NCBI RefSeq assembly: GCF_014203325.1
Contig: NZ_JACHIV010000001.1
Coordinates: forward strand, 62,001 to 126,000
DNA from: Saccharopolyspora gloriosae
GTDB lineage: Bacteria; Actinomycetota; Actinomycetes; Mycobacteriales; Pseudonocardiaceae
Reading direction: 5' to 3'
Length of the DNA stretch: 64,000 nucleotides
Below are positions 55,230 through 63,447 of this stretch, piece after piece. How positions within the stretch are numbered: position 1 is the first letter of the stretch; each line of letters starts with the position of its first letter. The notes under the pieces were generated by a model that saw nothing but the letters and a program-made list of their open reading frames with translations, was not told the origin of the DNA and made no database searches. The position numbers and the translations under genes are program-made.

Positions 55230-56171
55230 ATGTACCCCGAGATCGAACCCCACGCGAGCGGACTGCTCGACGTCGGTGACGGCCACTCCGTGCACTGGGA
55301 GTGCTGCGGGAATCCGGATGGGAAACCGGTCGTGGTGCTGCACGGCGGACCCGGGTCGGGGTGCACGCCGGGGTGGCGGCGCTACTTCGATCCGGACGCT
55401 TACCGGATCGTGCTGTTCGACCAGCGCGGCTGCGGGCGCAGCACGCCGCTCGCCGGCGAACCGGGCGCCGACCTAGCCACGAACACCACGCACCACCTGC
55501 TCGCGGACGTCGAACTGCTGCGGGACCACCTCGGTGTCGAGCGCTGGATGGTGTTCGGCGGCTCGTGGGGCTCGACGCTCGGCTTGGCGTACGCGCAGCG
55601 GAACCCGGAGCGCGTCACAGAACTGGTGCTGTTCAGCGTCTGCACGACGACCCACCGCGAGGTCGAATGGATCACGCAGGACATGGCGCGCGTGTTCCCC
55701 GAGCAGTGGGACCGGTTCCGCGCCGGAGTTCCCGAGGCGGAGCGGGACGGGCGGCTCGTCGACGCCTACGACCGGTTGCTGCACGCCCCGGACCCGGCGG
55801 TGCGGGCGCGGGCCGCGCGGGACTGGTGCCGGTGGGAGGAGGCGCACGTCGAGGTGGGGCACGCGCGTCCGGATTCCCGCTACGACGACCCGGACTTCCG
55901 GATGACGTTCGCGCGGCTGGTCACGCACTACTGGCGGCACGGCGCGTGGTTCGAGGACGGCGAACTGCTGCGGGGCGCGCAGCGGCTCGCCGGAATCCCG
56001 GGGGTGCTGGTGCACGGGAGGCGGGACGTCAGCAGTCCTCCGGACATCGCCTGGCGGCTGGCGCGGGCCTGGCCGGACGCGGATCTGCGGCTCATCGACG
56101 ACGCCGGGCACGGCGGTGGCGCGGTGGCGGCGGAGCTGGTCGCGGTCACCGACCGCTTCGCCGCGGGGTGA
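55230..56171 (+). CDS. pip: Proline iminopeptidase
   Basis: A 313-residue alpha/beta hydrolase that removes N-terminal proline from peptides. The oxyanion motif VVVLHGGPGSGC, the FDQRGCGRSTP segment and the nucleophile elbow FGGSWGSTLGLAYA are typical of the S33 family. The catalytic His is in DAGHGGG, and the acid probably in VHGRRDVSSPP. ATG 55230 follows GGGAGGG; an upstream in-frame start at 55215 is less likely. Confidence 0.9.
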   Translation: MYPEIEPHASGLLDVGDGHSVHWECCGNPDGKPVVVLHGGPGSGCTPGWRRYFDPDAYRIVLFDQRGCGRSTPLAGEPGADLATNTTHHLLADVELLRDHLGVERWMVFGGSWGSTLGLAYAQRNPERVTELVLFSVCTTTHREVEWITQDMARVFPEQWDRFRAGVPEAERDGRLVDAYDRLLHAPDPAVRARAARDWCRWEEAHVEVGHARPDSRYDDPDFRMTFARLVTHYWRHGAWFEDGELLRGAQRLAGIPGVLVHGRRDVSSPPDIAWRLARAWPDADLRLIDDAGHGGGAVAAELVAVTDRFAAG

Positions 56172-56462
56172 TCAACCCCGGTAGATCAGGACGTCCGCCT
56201 GGGCGAGTCCGTCCCGCACCGCGGTCCGCTCGGCTTCCGGGAGCCCGTCGACGAACTCGGGTCCGGCGGCTTTCACCAGCACCATCAGCTTCTTCGCGAT
56301 CCCGCGGGCCTGGGTGAGCCGGACCTGCGAGCCCTCCAGCGCCGCCCGCGAGTCGGTGATCAGCCGCCGGTAGCGGTGGTTGAGCTCGGCCCGCGCGTCC
56401 ACGACGTCCAACGCGACCGCCAAGCGGGACAGCTCGTTCGTGGGCACCTGCTCTTCCGACAC
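56172..56462 (-). CDS. Conserved helical protein of unknown function
   Basis: A 96-residue mostly alpha-helical protein (LAVALDVVDARAELNHRYRR; later LVKAAGPEFVDGLPEAERTA). Codon usage is typical of the chromosome. It is convergent with the iminopeptidase gene, which ends at the adjacent base, and no family is recognised. Confidence 0.6.
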   Translation of the reverse strand: MSEEQVPTNELSRLAVALDVVDARAELNHRYRRLITDSRAALEGSQVRLTQARGIAKKLMVLVKAAGPEFVDGLPEAERTAVRDGLAQADVLIYRG

Positions 56463-56567
56463 GTGCGGCAGCTTACGAGGCCGTTCGGAACGGGTCGCGC
56501 CTCCGGTGCCCGCGTGACGTCACCCGAAGGGCGTCGGAGCAGCACCTTCCCGAACGACTATGAGGGC

Positions 56568-57037
56568 GTGAGGCGACCGCAGGCGCAACCGGATCCCGCG
56601 GCAGCGCTAGCTCGGTCGGTACGACGAGGAGACGTGCGGCTGTGGGCGCGAGAGGTGCTGGGCAGACTCGGCCCGCACCACCAGGCGGCACTGACCTTGC
56701 GCGAGCGCCGGAACCTCTACGGGAATCGCGGCACGGCGACATCGACTACCTCACCATCGCCACACCGGACTCGGCGCGCGCGAAGGCGTTCTACGGCGCC
56801 GTGGGCTGGGGATTCGCGGCGGACGGCTGGCAGATCGAGGGCGTGCGGCCCATGGCCGGATTGCACGGCGGGCAGCCCCACGACGTGCACTTGTGCTTCC
56901 GAGTCGACGATCTCGACGCCGCTCTCGACCGGGTGCGGGAACACGGTGGTGAGGCGGGTGAACCGCAGGACATGCCGTACGGGCGCCTCGCCACGTGCGC
57001 GGACGACCAGGGCCACCGCTTTTACTTGCTGGGGTGA
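56568..57037 (+). pseudogene. VOC-family protein gene with apparent frameshift
   Basis: The VOC (glyoxalase-like) domain is read in one frame from about 56735 to 57037 (DYLTIATPDSARAKAFYGAV at the start, DDQGHRFYLLG at the end), but that frame has no start codon near the domain. Directly upstream, a different frame from GTG 56568 has good codon usage (VRLWAREVLGRLGPHHQAAL) up to about 56730, then stops looking coding. A one-base loss or two-base gain near 56730 would join them. It may be a sequencing error or a true pseudogene. Confidence 0.5.
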
Positions 57038-57116
57038 GGTGGATTCGATGGCGGTCGGACGCACCGGAGGTAGCGAACGGGTGGATTTCGTCGGCCGATC
57101 GCGGCGCTCGCTCCGG

Positions 57117-57548
57117 TTAATCGTGAGAGTGATCACCGCTGGCGCTCCAGCCGCTCCAGCGCCGGACCCGCACGACGATGAGCGTCAGGTGCGGTGGGCG
57201 CTGCCGGTACTGCTCGTACTTGGCGGCGAGCACCTCGACCGACTCCGGGTGCGACGCGGCCGGGGCGAGCTCGGCGATGCCGTCCGCGCGCGCCCACCAC
57301 AACTGCTCCCAATCCTCGGAGTACTCGTCGGCCAGCAACGTGACCTGCGGGTTCTGCTCGATGTTGCGGAGCCGGCGCAAGGACGTGGTCGATTTCGGCT
57401 TGTGGTCGACGGCGGTCACCACCACGTCCCCGTCGACCGCGAACGTCACCGGCACGAGGTGCGGCCGAGCACCCGGGTCGGCCGTCGCCAACCGGGCCAC
57501 TCGCGCCGCGCTGAACCAGTAGCGTGCCTGCTCATGGCTGATGCGCAT
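57117..57548 (-). CDS. PPOX-class (F420-dependent) oxidoreductase
   Basis: A 143-residue split-barrel flavin/deazaflavin-binding protein. Motifs are RVARLATADPGARPHLVPVT, KSTTSLRRLRNIEQNPQVTL and DEYSEDWEQLWWARADG, typical of the actinobacterial PPOX F420 group. Cofactor choice (F420, FMN or haem) cannot be decided by eye. ATG 57548 is taken as the start; an earlier one at 57623 would run into the divergent hydrolase gene. Confidence 0.8.
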   Translation of the reverse strand: MRISHEQARYWFSAARVARLATADPGARPHLVPVTFAVDGDVVVTAVDHKPKSTTSLRRLRNIEQNPQVTLLADEYSEDWEQLWWARADGIAELAPAASHPESVEVLAAKYEQYRQRPPHLTLIVVRVRRWSGWSASGDHSHD

Positions 57549-57576
57549 CGGGTCGGCCACTCCGTATTTTCGAGGT

Positions 57577-58614
57577 GTGCGAGCAGTTTCCGAACCAGGA
57601 TCCGACATCGTCGTCGGTCCCACCTACGCGGAGCACCGGCATTGGCTCCGCTACCAGGAGTACTTCCCGAGCGGACTCAGCTTCGACGGCGACCCGGGTC
57701 GCGGTCCGGACGGGGAGCCCGCCGCGTTGACCGGCGACGGCCTCCCGGTGGAGAGCTGGTGGTCCTGGCGCGGCAGACGGGTGCACCTGGATCGGATCCC
57801 GCGCCCGCAAGCCCCGGCGAAGCTCATCGCGCTGCACGGCATCGGCGGCTACGGCCGGATGCTGATGCCGTACGGCAGGCTGCCCGCGCTCGCCGATCTG
57901 GAGTTCCTCGCGCCCGACCTGCCCGGTTTCGGGCTCACCGCCAGCGGTCTGCGGCAGGTGACCTACGACGGCTGGCTGCGTTGTGTGACCGACCTCGTCG
58001 CGGCGGAGCGGCGAACGGATCAGCGCCCCATCGTCCTGATGGGGGTGGGGTCCGCTGGGCGGCTGGCCTACGACGTCGCCGCACGCGCAGGCACCGACGG
58101 CTCGATCGCGGGAGTGGTCGCGACCGGGCTCGCGGATCCGCGCCGGGAAGACGTGCGCCGGATGCTGGCGACCACCCCGGAGCTGGGCCGGTGGGTCGGG
58201 CTGCTCGGGCTGCTGCCGGGCTCGTTGCCGATGCCGCTGCCACCGGCGTGGGCGCCGGTTCGGTGGTTGGTGAACATCGCCGCGATGTCGAACCACGCCC
58301 AGTTCGCGCACGCGATCTGGGCGGACCCGCTGGGCGGCGGGAATTGGATGTCTCTGGGATTCCTGCGCAGTTTCCTGCTCTCCGCCCCGGCGGCGGAACC
58401 GGAGGACTACGCGGGGCCACCGGTGCTGCTGGCCCACCCGGCGGAAGATCGCTGGACGCCGCCGCGGTTGTCCCGCGAGTTCTTCGACCGGCTCGGCGCG
58501 GCCGGTCGGTTCGCCTCGTTGCACGGGGCCGGACACCTGCCGACGGAGGAGTCGGGGCTGGCCGATCTGGATCGTGCCTTGCGTGATTACGTAGACGAAC
58601 TAGGTTTGCTGTGA
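57577..58614 (+). CDS. Alpha/beta-fold hydrolase
   Basis: A 345-residue hydrolase. The oxyanion HGIGGYGRM, the nucleophile elbow MGVGSAGRL, the acid region HPAEDRWTPP and the catalytic His in LHGAGHLPTEE are all present. The substrate is unknown. GTG 57577 is chosen because it follows GAGG and lies just before the conserved region (IVVGPTYAEHRHWLRYQEYF); it is divergent from the PPOX gene. Confidence 0.8.
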   Translation: MRAVSEPGSDIVVGPTYAEHRHWLRYQEYFPSGLSFDGDPGRGPDGEPAALTGDGLPVESWWSWRGRRVHLDRIPRPQAPAKLIALHGIGGYGRMLMPYGRLPALADLEFLAPDLPGFGLTASGLRQVTYDGWLRCVTDLVAAERRTDQRPIVLMGVGSAGRLAYDVAARAGTDGSIAGVVATGLADPRREDVRRMLATTPELGRWVGLLGLLPGSLPMPLPPAWAPVRWLVNIAAMSNHAQFAHAIWADPLGGGNWMSLGFLRSFLLSAPAAEPEDYAGPPVLLAHPAEDRWTPPRLSREFFDRLGAAGRFASLHGAGHLPTEESGLADLDRALRDYVDELGLL

Positions 58615-58954
58615 ACCGTTGCTCCGATTGACGGAACTGTGATCACTGATCGTGTTCCATGGATACTCTCCGCATGGTCACTGATCGGTTGCTGCGGCCT
58701 TTTTCACATCGCGCGGCGCGAGTTCCCGGCGACAACTCGCCATTCGAACCGCCAGGATGGTCGGAGTCGAAGGCGCTGGTCAGTTCGATGTCCGTGCAGG
58801 TGGCCAGGTCGCCCATCGCACATCGCGCGCCAGGAAAAAAGATCTTGACGGCGTTCGGCGGGCAACTCGGCCCTGGCCAATCGTGCCCGTCGTGAGTCAC
58901 GATCGGCTCGGCAATCCGGTGCGACATTCGTGTCGCCGGACAGGAGGAGGGTGG
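58615..58954. other. Intergenic stretch before the GGDEF/EAL gene
   Basis: About 340 bp with no convincing gene; frames on both strands have atypical codon use. It should hold the promoter of the following gene. No riboswitch or repeat is recognised. A strong ribosome-binding site (AGGAGGAGGG) lies at its end. Confidence 0.5.
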
Positions 58955-61585
58955 ATGATCGAGAGTCACCACACCCTCGATCCGGAGGCGACGCTGGACA
59001 CCCCGCGTCCGCCGGTGCGGGCCGAGGTGGATCCGGCGCGCAGGCGGGTGTTCACCGCTTTCTCCCTCGGCACCTTGCTGGTGGGGCTGCTGGTCTCCGG
59101 CCTGACCTCGTCCTGGCTGGACTTCCGCTACGACGCGAGCCTGCTCTACATCGGCCCGCTGCTGGCCATCGGTTTCCTCGTCGCCGAGCAGCTCACCATC
59201 GACGTCGACGTGAAGCGCGTCGGCTGGACCATCTCGTTCACCGAGATCCCGCTGATCCTGGGACTGCTCACCGCGCCGTTCGAAGTGGTGCTCGCGGCGA
59301 ACCTGCTGGCCGGGCTCGGCGCCCAGGTCGGCCGCCGCGCCGCGACCCACGTCGTCTACAACGCGGGCGTGATGTGCCTGGAGATCGCGGTCCCGTTCGC
59401 GGTCGCCACCGCGGTGCAGCGGGCACTGCCGGAACTGGCCCCCGAGTGGTTCGGGCCGGTACTGGGCACCCTCACCTCCCCTCTGATCAGCTGCGCCTTC
59501 GCGCTGGCCGCGCTGCACGTGCTCGGCGGCGCGATGCGGGTCAGCGCCGCCGGACGCCTGTCGGTGCGCACACTGGCGGTGGGCCTGCTCAACACCTCCG
59601 TCGGGCTGATCGGCTACGAGGTCGCCAAGAGCACCCGCTGGGGCTGGCTGCTGGTGGCCCTGGTCGCCGTCGCCGTCGTCGGCCTCTACCGCGCCTATTC
59701 CGGACTGCTGCGGGAACAGCGCGACCTGGAAGCGCTCAGCGACGTGAGCCTCAGCGTCGCCCGGTCCGGCCAGGCCGCCGTGCGCAACCCCTCCGAACCG
59801 GAGGAGAACACCACCTCCGTCAGCGAGTGGGAACCCGTCGCCGAACGCATCCGCGAACAGCTCAACGCCACCCGCGTCGTGCTGCGGCTGCGCCTCGACC
59901 CGCGCGGCGAGGTGAGCACGCTCGTCGCGGGCGAACCGCTCCCGGAGGCCGCCCGGATCGCCGGGCCGCACGCCCTGCGCGACGACCCGCTGCTGCAACT
60001 GCCCGGCAGCCACGTCCGCTCCTTCCGCACCCTCGAAGCGCCCGACGAGGTGCGCCGCGCGCTGCGGATGCGCGGCGCCTACGAGTCGCTGGTGGTGCCG
60101 CTGCGCGGAGCGAGCCAGCTGCTCGGCGCCGTCGAAGCGCACGACCGGGTCAGCCGCTGGCGCGGTTTCGGCCGCGCCGACGTGCGGTTGCTGCACACCC
60201 TCGCCAGCCACCTCGCGACCGCGATGGACAACCGGCGGCTGCTGGCGCGGTTGCGCCACGACGCCTACCACGACCTGCTCACCGGCCTGCTCAACCGCGC
60301 GGGCTTCCGCGAGATGGCCGCGGAGGAACTGCGCGCCGGGCGGACCGCCGTGGTGCTGCGGGTGGACCTGGACCTGCTCACCACGGTCAGCGAGGCGCTC
60401 GGTTACACCTGGGGCGACCGCATCGTGGTGGCCGCCGGGCAGCGCATGCTCGGCGAGCTCGGCCCCGAGGTGCCGCTGGCACGGCTGGAGGCCAACTCGT
60501 TCGCGGTGCTGCTCAGCGATCACACCGAGGAGCAGGCGCACGCGGTCGGCGAGCGGCTCTGCGAAGTGATCGGCGAGTCCTATCCGCTGGACCGGCTGGT
60601 CGTGGAGGCCGGCGGCGTCGCGGGCTACTCCTCGTCGGCGCCGAGCGACGCGGAGAACGAGAACGACATCGACACGCTGCTGCAGCACGCCGACGTGGCG
60701 GTGCGCGCCGCGCGCAACGCGAAGGACGTGGTGCGCGGCTACGCCCCGGCGATGGGCCAGGTGTTCCTGCGGCGCTTCCAGCTGGTCACCCAGTTCCGCC
60801 AGGCGCTGGACACCGGTCAGGTCGAGGTGCACTACCAGCCGAAGGTCGCGCTGCCGGGCAGGCAGGTCGTCGGCGCGGAGGCGCTGGTGCGCTGGTGGCA
60901 CCCGGAGTACGGGCGCCTGGACCCGGACGAGTTCGTCCCGGTCGTGGAGGCCACCGGCCTGGTCGACGCGCTCACGTCCTTCGTGATGGAACGCGCGCTG
61001 ATCAAGGTGCGGGAGTGGATGGACCGGGACCTGCGGATGTCGGTCGCGGTGAACCTCTCGGTGCGCAACCTCAACGACGAGTCCTTCCCGGACCGGGTGT
61101 CGGAGGCGCTGCTGCGCCACGACGTCCCGCCGGAGCTGCTGACCTTCGAACTCACCGAGTCCTCGGTGATGGAGGAGCCGGAGCGGTCCATGCCGGTGCT
61201 GCGGCGGCTGCACGCGCTGGGCGTGGTGCTGGCCGTGGACGACTTCGGCACCGGCTACTCCTCGCTGGCGTACCTGCGGACGCTGCCGGTGGACGAGGTG
61301 AAGATCGACAAGAGTTTCGTGCTCGGCATGGGCACCGACCTCAGCGACATGGCCGTGGTGCGCACCATCGTGGAGCTCGGGCATTCGCTGGACCTGGTCG
61401 TGGTCGCCGAGGGCGTCGAGGACGACGCGGCCCGGGACCAGCTCGTCGGAATGCGGTGCGACATCGCGCAGGGCTACCTGATCTCCCGGCCGCTGCCGGA
61501 GGACCGCTTCGAGGCGTGGCTGCAGGCCCGGACCGTGAAGGCCCGCGGCCCCAAGTCCGAGACGGTGCTCACACTCGTGCACTGA
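58955..61585 (+). CDS. Membrane GAF-GGDEF-EAL protein, probable cyclic-di-GMP phosphodiesterase
   Basis: An 876-residue protein. About six helices in residues 32-250 form a membrane sensor, then a GAF-like domain (285-430). The GGDEF domain (about 436-595) has EANSF at 512-516 in place of GGDEF, so it cannot be a normal cyclase. The EAL domain (about 610-860) keeps EALVRW (642), NLSVRNL, ELTESSV, DDFGTGYSSLAYL and EGVED, as expected for an active phosphodiesterase. It likely lowers cyclic di-GMP. ATG 58955 follows AGGAGGAGGG. Confidence 0.88.
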   Translation: MIESHHTLDPEATLDTPRPPVRAEVDPARRRVFTAFSLGTLLVGLLVSGLTSSWLDFRYDASLLYIGPLLAIGFLVAEQLTIDVDVKRVGWTISFTEIPLILGLLTAPFEVVLAANLLAGLGAQVGRRAATHVVYNAGVMCLEIAVPFAVATAVQRALPELAPEWFGPVLGTLTSPLISCAFALAALHVLGGAMRVSAAGRLSVRTLAVGLLNTSVGLIGYEVAKSTRWGWLLVALVAVAVVGLYRAYSGLLREQRDLEALSDVSLSVARSGQAAVRNPSEPEENTTSVSEWEPVAERIREQLNATRVVLRLRLDPRGEVSTLVAGEPLPEAARIAGPHALRDDPLLQLPGSHVRSFRTLEAPDEVRRALRMRGAYESLVVPLRGASQLLGAVEAHDRVSRWRGFGRADVRLLHTLASHLATAMDNRRLLARLRHDAYHDLLTGLLNRAGFREMAAEELRAGRTAVVLRVDLDLLTTVSEALGYTWGDRIVVAAGQRMLGELGPEVPLARLEANSFAVLLSDHTEEQAHAVGERLCEVIGESYPLDRLVVEAGGVAGYSSSAPSDAENENDIDTLLQHADVAVRAARNAKDVVRGYAPAMGQVFLRRFQLVTQFRQALDTGQVEVHYQPKVALPGRQVVGAEALVRWWHPEYGRLDPDEFVPVVEATGLVDALTSFVMERALIKVREWMDRDLRMSVAVNLSVRNLNDESFPDRVSEALLRHDVPPELLTFELTESSVMEEPERSMPVLRRLHALGVVLAVDDFGTGYSSLAYLRTLPVDEVKIDKSFVLGMGTDLSDMAVVRTIVELGHSLDLVVVAEGVEDDAARDQLVGMRCDIAQGYLISRPLPEDRFEAWLQARTVKARGPKSETVLTLVH

Positions 61586-61718
61586 TCGGCCGCGGTGGGC
61601 GGATCTCGGCGCCGGGAGCCTCCGGTTCGGCTCTGAACTGGAGTTTCCCCGAACGGGTACCCCCGCTGCGGAGCCGGTTCGGCGGGTGTGTAAAGTTCTA
61701 ATCGCTCCGCAAGGACAT

Positions 61719-61791
61719 GCCCCAATAGCTCAGTCGGCAGAGCGTCTCCATGGTAAGGAGAAGGTCTACGGTTCGATTCCGTATTGGGGCT
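61719..61791 (+). tRNA. tRNA-Thr (GGT)
   Basis: The acceptor stem GCCCCAA/TTGGGGC, the D arm, the anticodon arm TCTCC-ATGGTAA-GGAGA (anticodon GGT) and the T arm TACGG-TTCGATT-CCGTA all fold. CCA is not encoded. It lies in the tRNA-Thr/tRNA-Met/rpmG order usual in actinobacteria. Confidence 0.95.
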
Positions 61792-61880
61792 CGGAAAGCA
61801 GCTGCGGTGCTCGGTTATCTGGGTGCTGCAGCTGTTTTGCATGAGGTAACCTCGGTGACTGACGCTGACAGGTTTCCCTC

Positions 61881-61956
61881 GGCGGTGTAGCTCAGTCGGT
61901 AGAGCAAGCGGCTCATAATCGCTGTGTCGTCGGTTCAAGTCCGGCCACCGCTACCA
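61881..61956 (+). tRNA. tRNA-Met (CAT), elongator type
   Basis: The acceptor stem GGCGGTG pairs with CACCGCT (one G-T). The anticodon arm AGCGG-CTCATAA-TCGCT gives CAT, and the T arm GTCGG-TTCAAGT-CCGGC is present. CCA is encoded at 61954-61956. The paired first base and lack of the initiator GGG/CCC anticodon stem argue for elongator tRNA. Confidence 0.93.
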
Positions 61957-62023
61957 CATCGGTTCGCCCACGTCCGTCGAGCGAGCCTCCTAGGACGCAG
62001 TACGAGAGAGGAAGGGCACCTCT

Positions 62024-62188
62024 GTGGCAGCCACCGACGTTCGCCCCAAGATCACCTTGGCCTGCGAAGAGTGCAAGAACCGCAACTACATCACCAACAA
62101 GAACCGGCGCAACGACCCGGACCGCTTGGCGATGAAGAAGTTCTGCCCCAACTGCGGTACGCACCGCACCCACAAGGAGACCCGCTGA
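62024..62188 (+). CDS. rpmG: Ribosomal protein bL33
   Basis: A 54-residue ribosomal protein from GTG 62024. It begins [20 protein letters not shown] and has both zinc pairs, CEEC and CPNC, so it is the zinc-binding (C+) form. GAGAGGAAGG precedes the start. It follows tRNA-Met and precedes hadA, the usual actinobacterial order. Confidence 0.95.
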   Translation: MAATDVRPKITLACEECKNRNYITNKNRRNDPDRLAMKKFCPNCGTHRTHKETR

Positions 62189-62213
62189 TCGCAGCGCTCC
62201 AGTTGGACTCGAG

Positions 62214-62245
62214 AAACCCGCCCGGCACCGCCGCGGCGGGTTTTT
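62214..62245 (+). terminator. Rho-independent terminator after rpmG
   Basis: A 9-bp perfect stem, AAACCCGCC (62214-62222) with GGCGGGTTT (62235-62243), a 12-base loop, and a T-run ending at 62245. It lies 25 bp after the rpmG stop and separates it from hadA. Confidence 0.88.
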
Positions 62246-62310
62246 CATGCGCAGAGGGGTTTCGCGCGTCTGTCGACGGCTGGGATCGGCACGATCGGTA
62301 ACCTGCGTCC

Positions 62311-62775
62311 GTGCCGCTAGACCAGTCATTCATCGGGCGTGAATACCCGCCCACGGAGCCCTACGAGGTCGGCCGCGAGAAGATCCGCGAATTCGCCGAC
62401 GCGATCAAGGACGACTCCCCGGTGCACCGGGACGCCGGTGCCGCCGAGGCCGCCGGACATCCGGACGTGATCGCCCCGCCGACGTTCGCCGTGATCCTCT
62501 CGATGCGCGCGCACGACGCCGTGGTGTCCGACGCGGCGCTCGGCCTCGACTACAGCAAGGTCGTGCACGGCAACCAGCGCTTCACCCACCACCGCCCGAT
62601 CCGGGCCGGGGACGTGCTGCGCACCGTGGTGGTCGTGGACGACATCAAGGCCCGCGCGGGCAACGACTTCCTCACGGTGCGGGCCGAGATCACCACCGTC
62701 GGCGGAGAGCCGGTGTGCACCGCGATCTCGACGCTGGTGGCGCGCGGCACGGCAGAGCAGGGGGAGCAGGTATGA
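62311..62775 (+). CDS. hadA: (3R)-hydroxyacyl-ACP dehydratase subunit HadA
   Basis: A 154-residue hot-dog-fold protein: FIGREYPPTEPYEVGREKIR at the N-terminus, then HPDVIAPPTFAVILSM and YSKVVHGNQRFTHHRPIRAG. In mycobacteria HadA pairs with HadB or is part of HadABC in the FAS-II elongation cycle; HadA supports substrate binding while HadB carries the catalytic site. GTG 62311 is the start. It overlaps hadB as ATGA. Confidence 0.9.
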   Translation: MPLDQSFIGREYPPTEPYEVGREKIREFADAIKDDSPVHRDAGAAEAAGHPDVIAPPTFAVILSMRAHDAVVSDAALGLDYSKVVHGNQRFTHHRPIRAGDVLRTVVVVDDIKARAGNDFLTVRAEITTVGGEPVCTAISTLVARGTAEQGEQV

Positions 62776-63197
62776 CGGTGCGGTTGTCCGACGTGGCGAA
62801 GGGCGACGAGCTCCCCGCGCTGAACGTCCCGGTGACCCGCGAGGACCTGGTGCGCTACGCGGGAGCATCCGGGGACTTCAACCGGATCCACTGGAACGAG
62901 CGGTTCGCCACCGAGGTGGGCTTGCCGGACGTGATCGCGCACGGGATGTTCACGATGGCGCTGGCCGGGCGGCTGGTGTCGGAGTGGACGGGAGATCCGG
63001 GGGCGATCGTGGACTACGGCGTGCGGTTCACCCGCCCTGTAGTCGTCCCGGACGACGGCGTCGGCGCGCTGCTCGAACTGACGGGGAAGGTCGCCGCGGT
63101 CAACGAGGACGGCACCGTCAAGGTCGCCATCACGGCCCGCAGCGCCGAACAGGGCGTCCTGGGCGGCGCCAGCGCCCTCGTGCGCCTCCCGGAGTGA
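62772..63197 (+). CDS. hadB: (3R)-hydroxyacyl-ACP dehydratase subunit HadB (MaoC-like)
   Basis: A 141-residue MaoC-like hydratase with the catalytic Asp-His motif YAGASGDFNRIHWNERFA and IAHGMFTMALAGRLVSEWTG. It dehydrates 3-hydroxyacyl-ACP together with HadA. No hadC follows; the next gene is the aminotransferase on the other strand, so the active form here is probably HadAB. ATG 62772 overlaps the hadA stop. Confidence 0.9.
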   Translation: MTVRLSDVAKGDELPALNVPVTREDLVRYAGASGDFNRIHWNERFATEVGLPDVIAHGMFTMALAGRLVSEWTGDPGAIVDYGVRFTRPVVVPDDGVGALLELTGKVAAVNEDGTVKVAITARSAEQGVLGGASALVRLPE

Positions 63198-63273
63198 TCA
63201 CCCCGCAGTGAGCCGGATCGGCGCGCACGGCCCCGCACAGCCCTAGTGCGGGGCCGTTCTCGTGCGCGGGCGC

Positions 63274-63388
63274 CTGTCTTTGGTCTTGGTTTGAGCAGTG
63301 GGCCGGGTGGCGGAACCTCAGCGGCTTCGCCGCTGACAGGACAACGACCACGAACGCTGCTCACCTGGAAATTCAAGAACTAAGACAG
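63274..63388. mobile_element. MITE-like repeat, copy 3 (short form)
   Basis: A 115-bp relative of the unit at 25675. Ends CTGTCTTTGGTCTTG and the inverse of CTGTCTTAGTTCTTG (13 of 15 matching) form terminal repeats. Inside are GGGTGGCGGAACCTCAG, shared with copy 1, and CGCCGCTGACAGGACAACGA, shared with copy 2, but the long hairpin arm is missing. It lies between the convergent hadB and aminotransferase genes. Confidence 0.55.
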
Positions 63389-63447
63389 GCCCCTGAACGC
63401 GCGACCGCCCCTCCGGTGGTTCGAACCGGAGGGGCGGTCGGCTCAGG

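Noticed and set aside
56172-56462. Chorismate mutase assignment for the 96-residue helical protein
   Set aside because: Length and helical character fit, but the catalytic Arg/Lys/Glu pattern of AroQ enzymes is not found.
58643-58942. Possible small gene on the minus strand upstream of the GGDEF/EAL gene
   Set aside because: Codon usage is atypical and the translation shows no recognisable domain; I first considered DUF397 but its motifs are absent.
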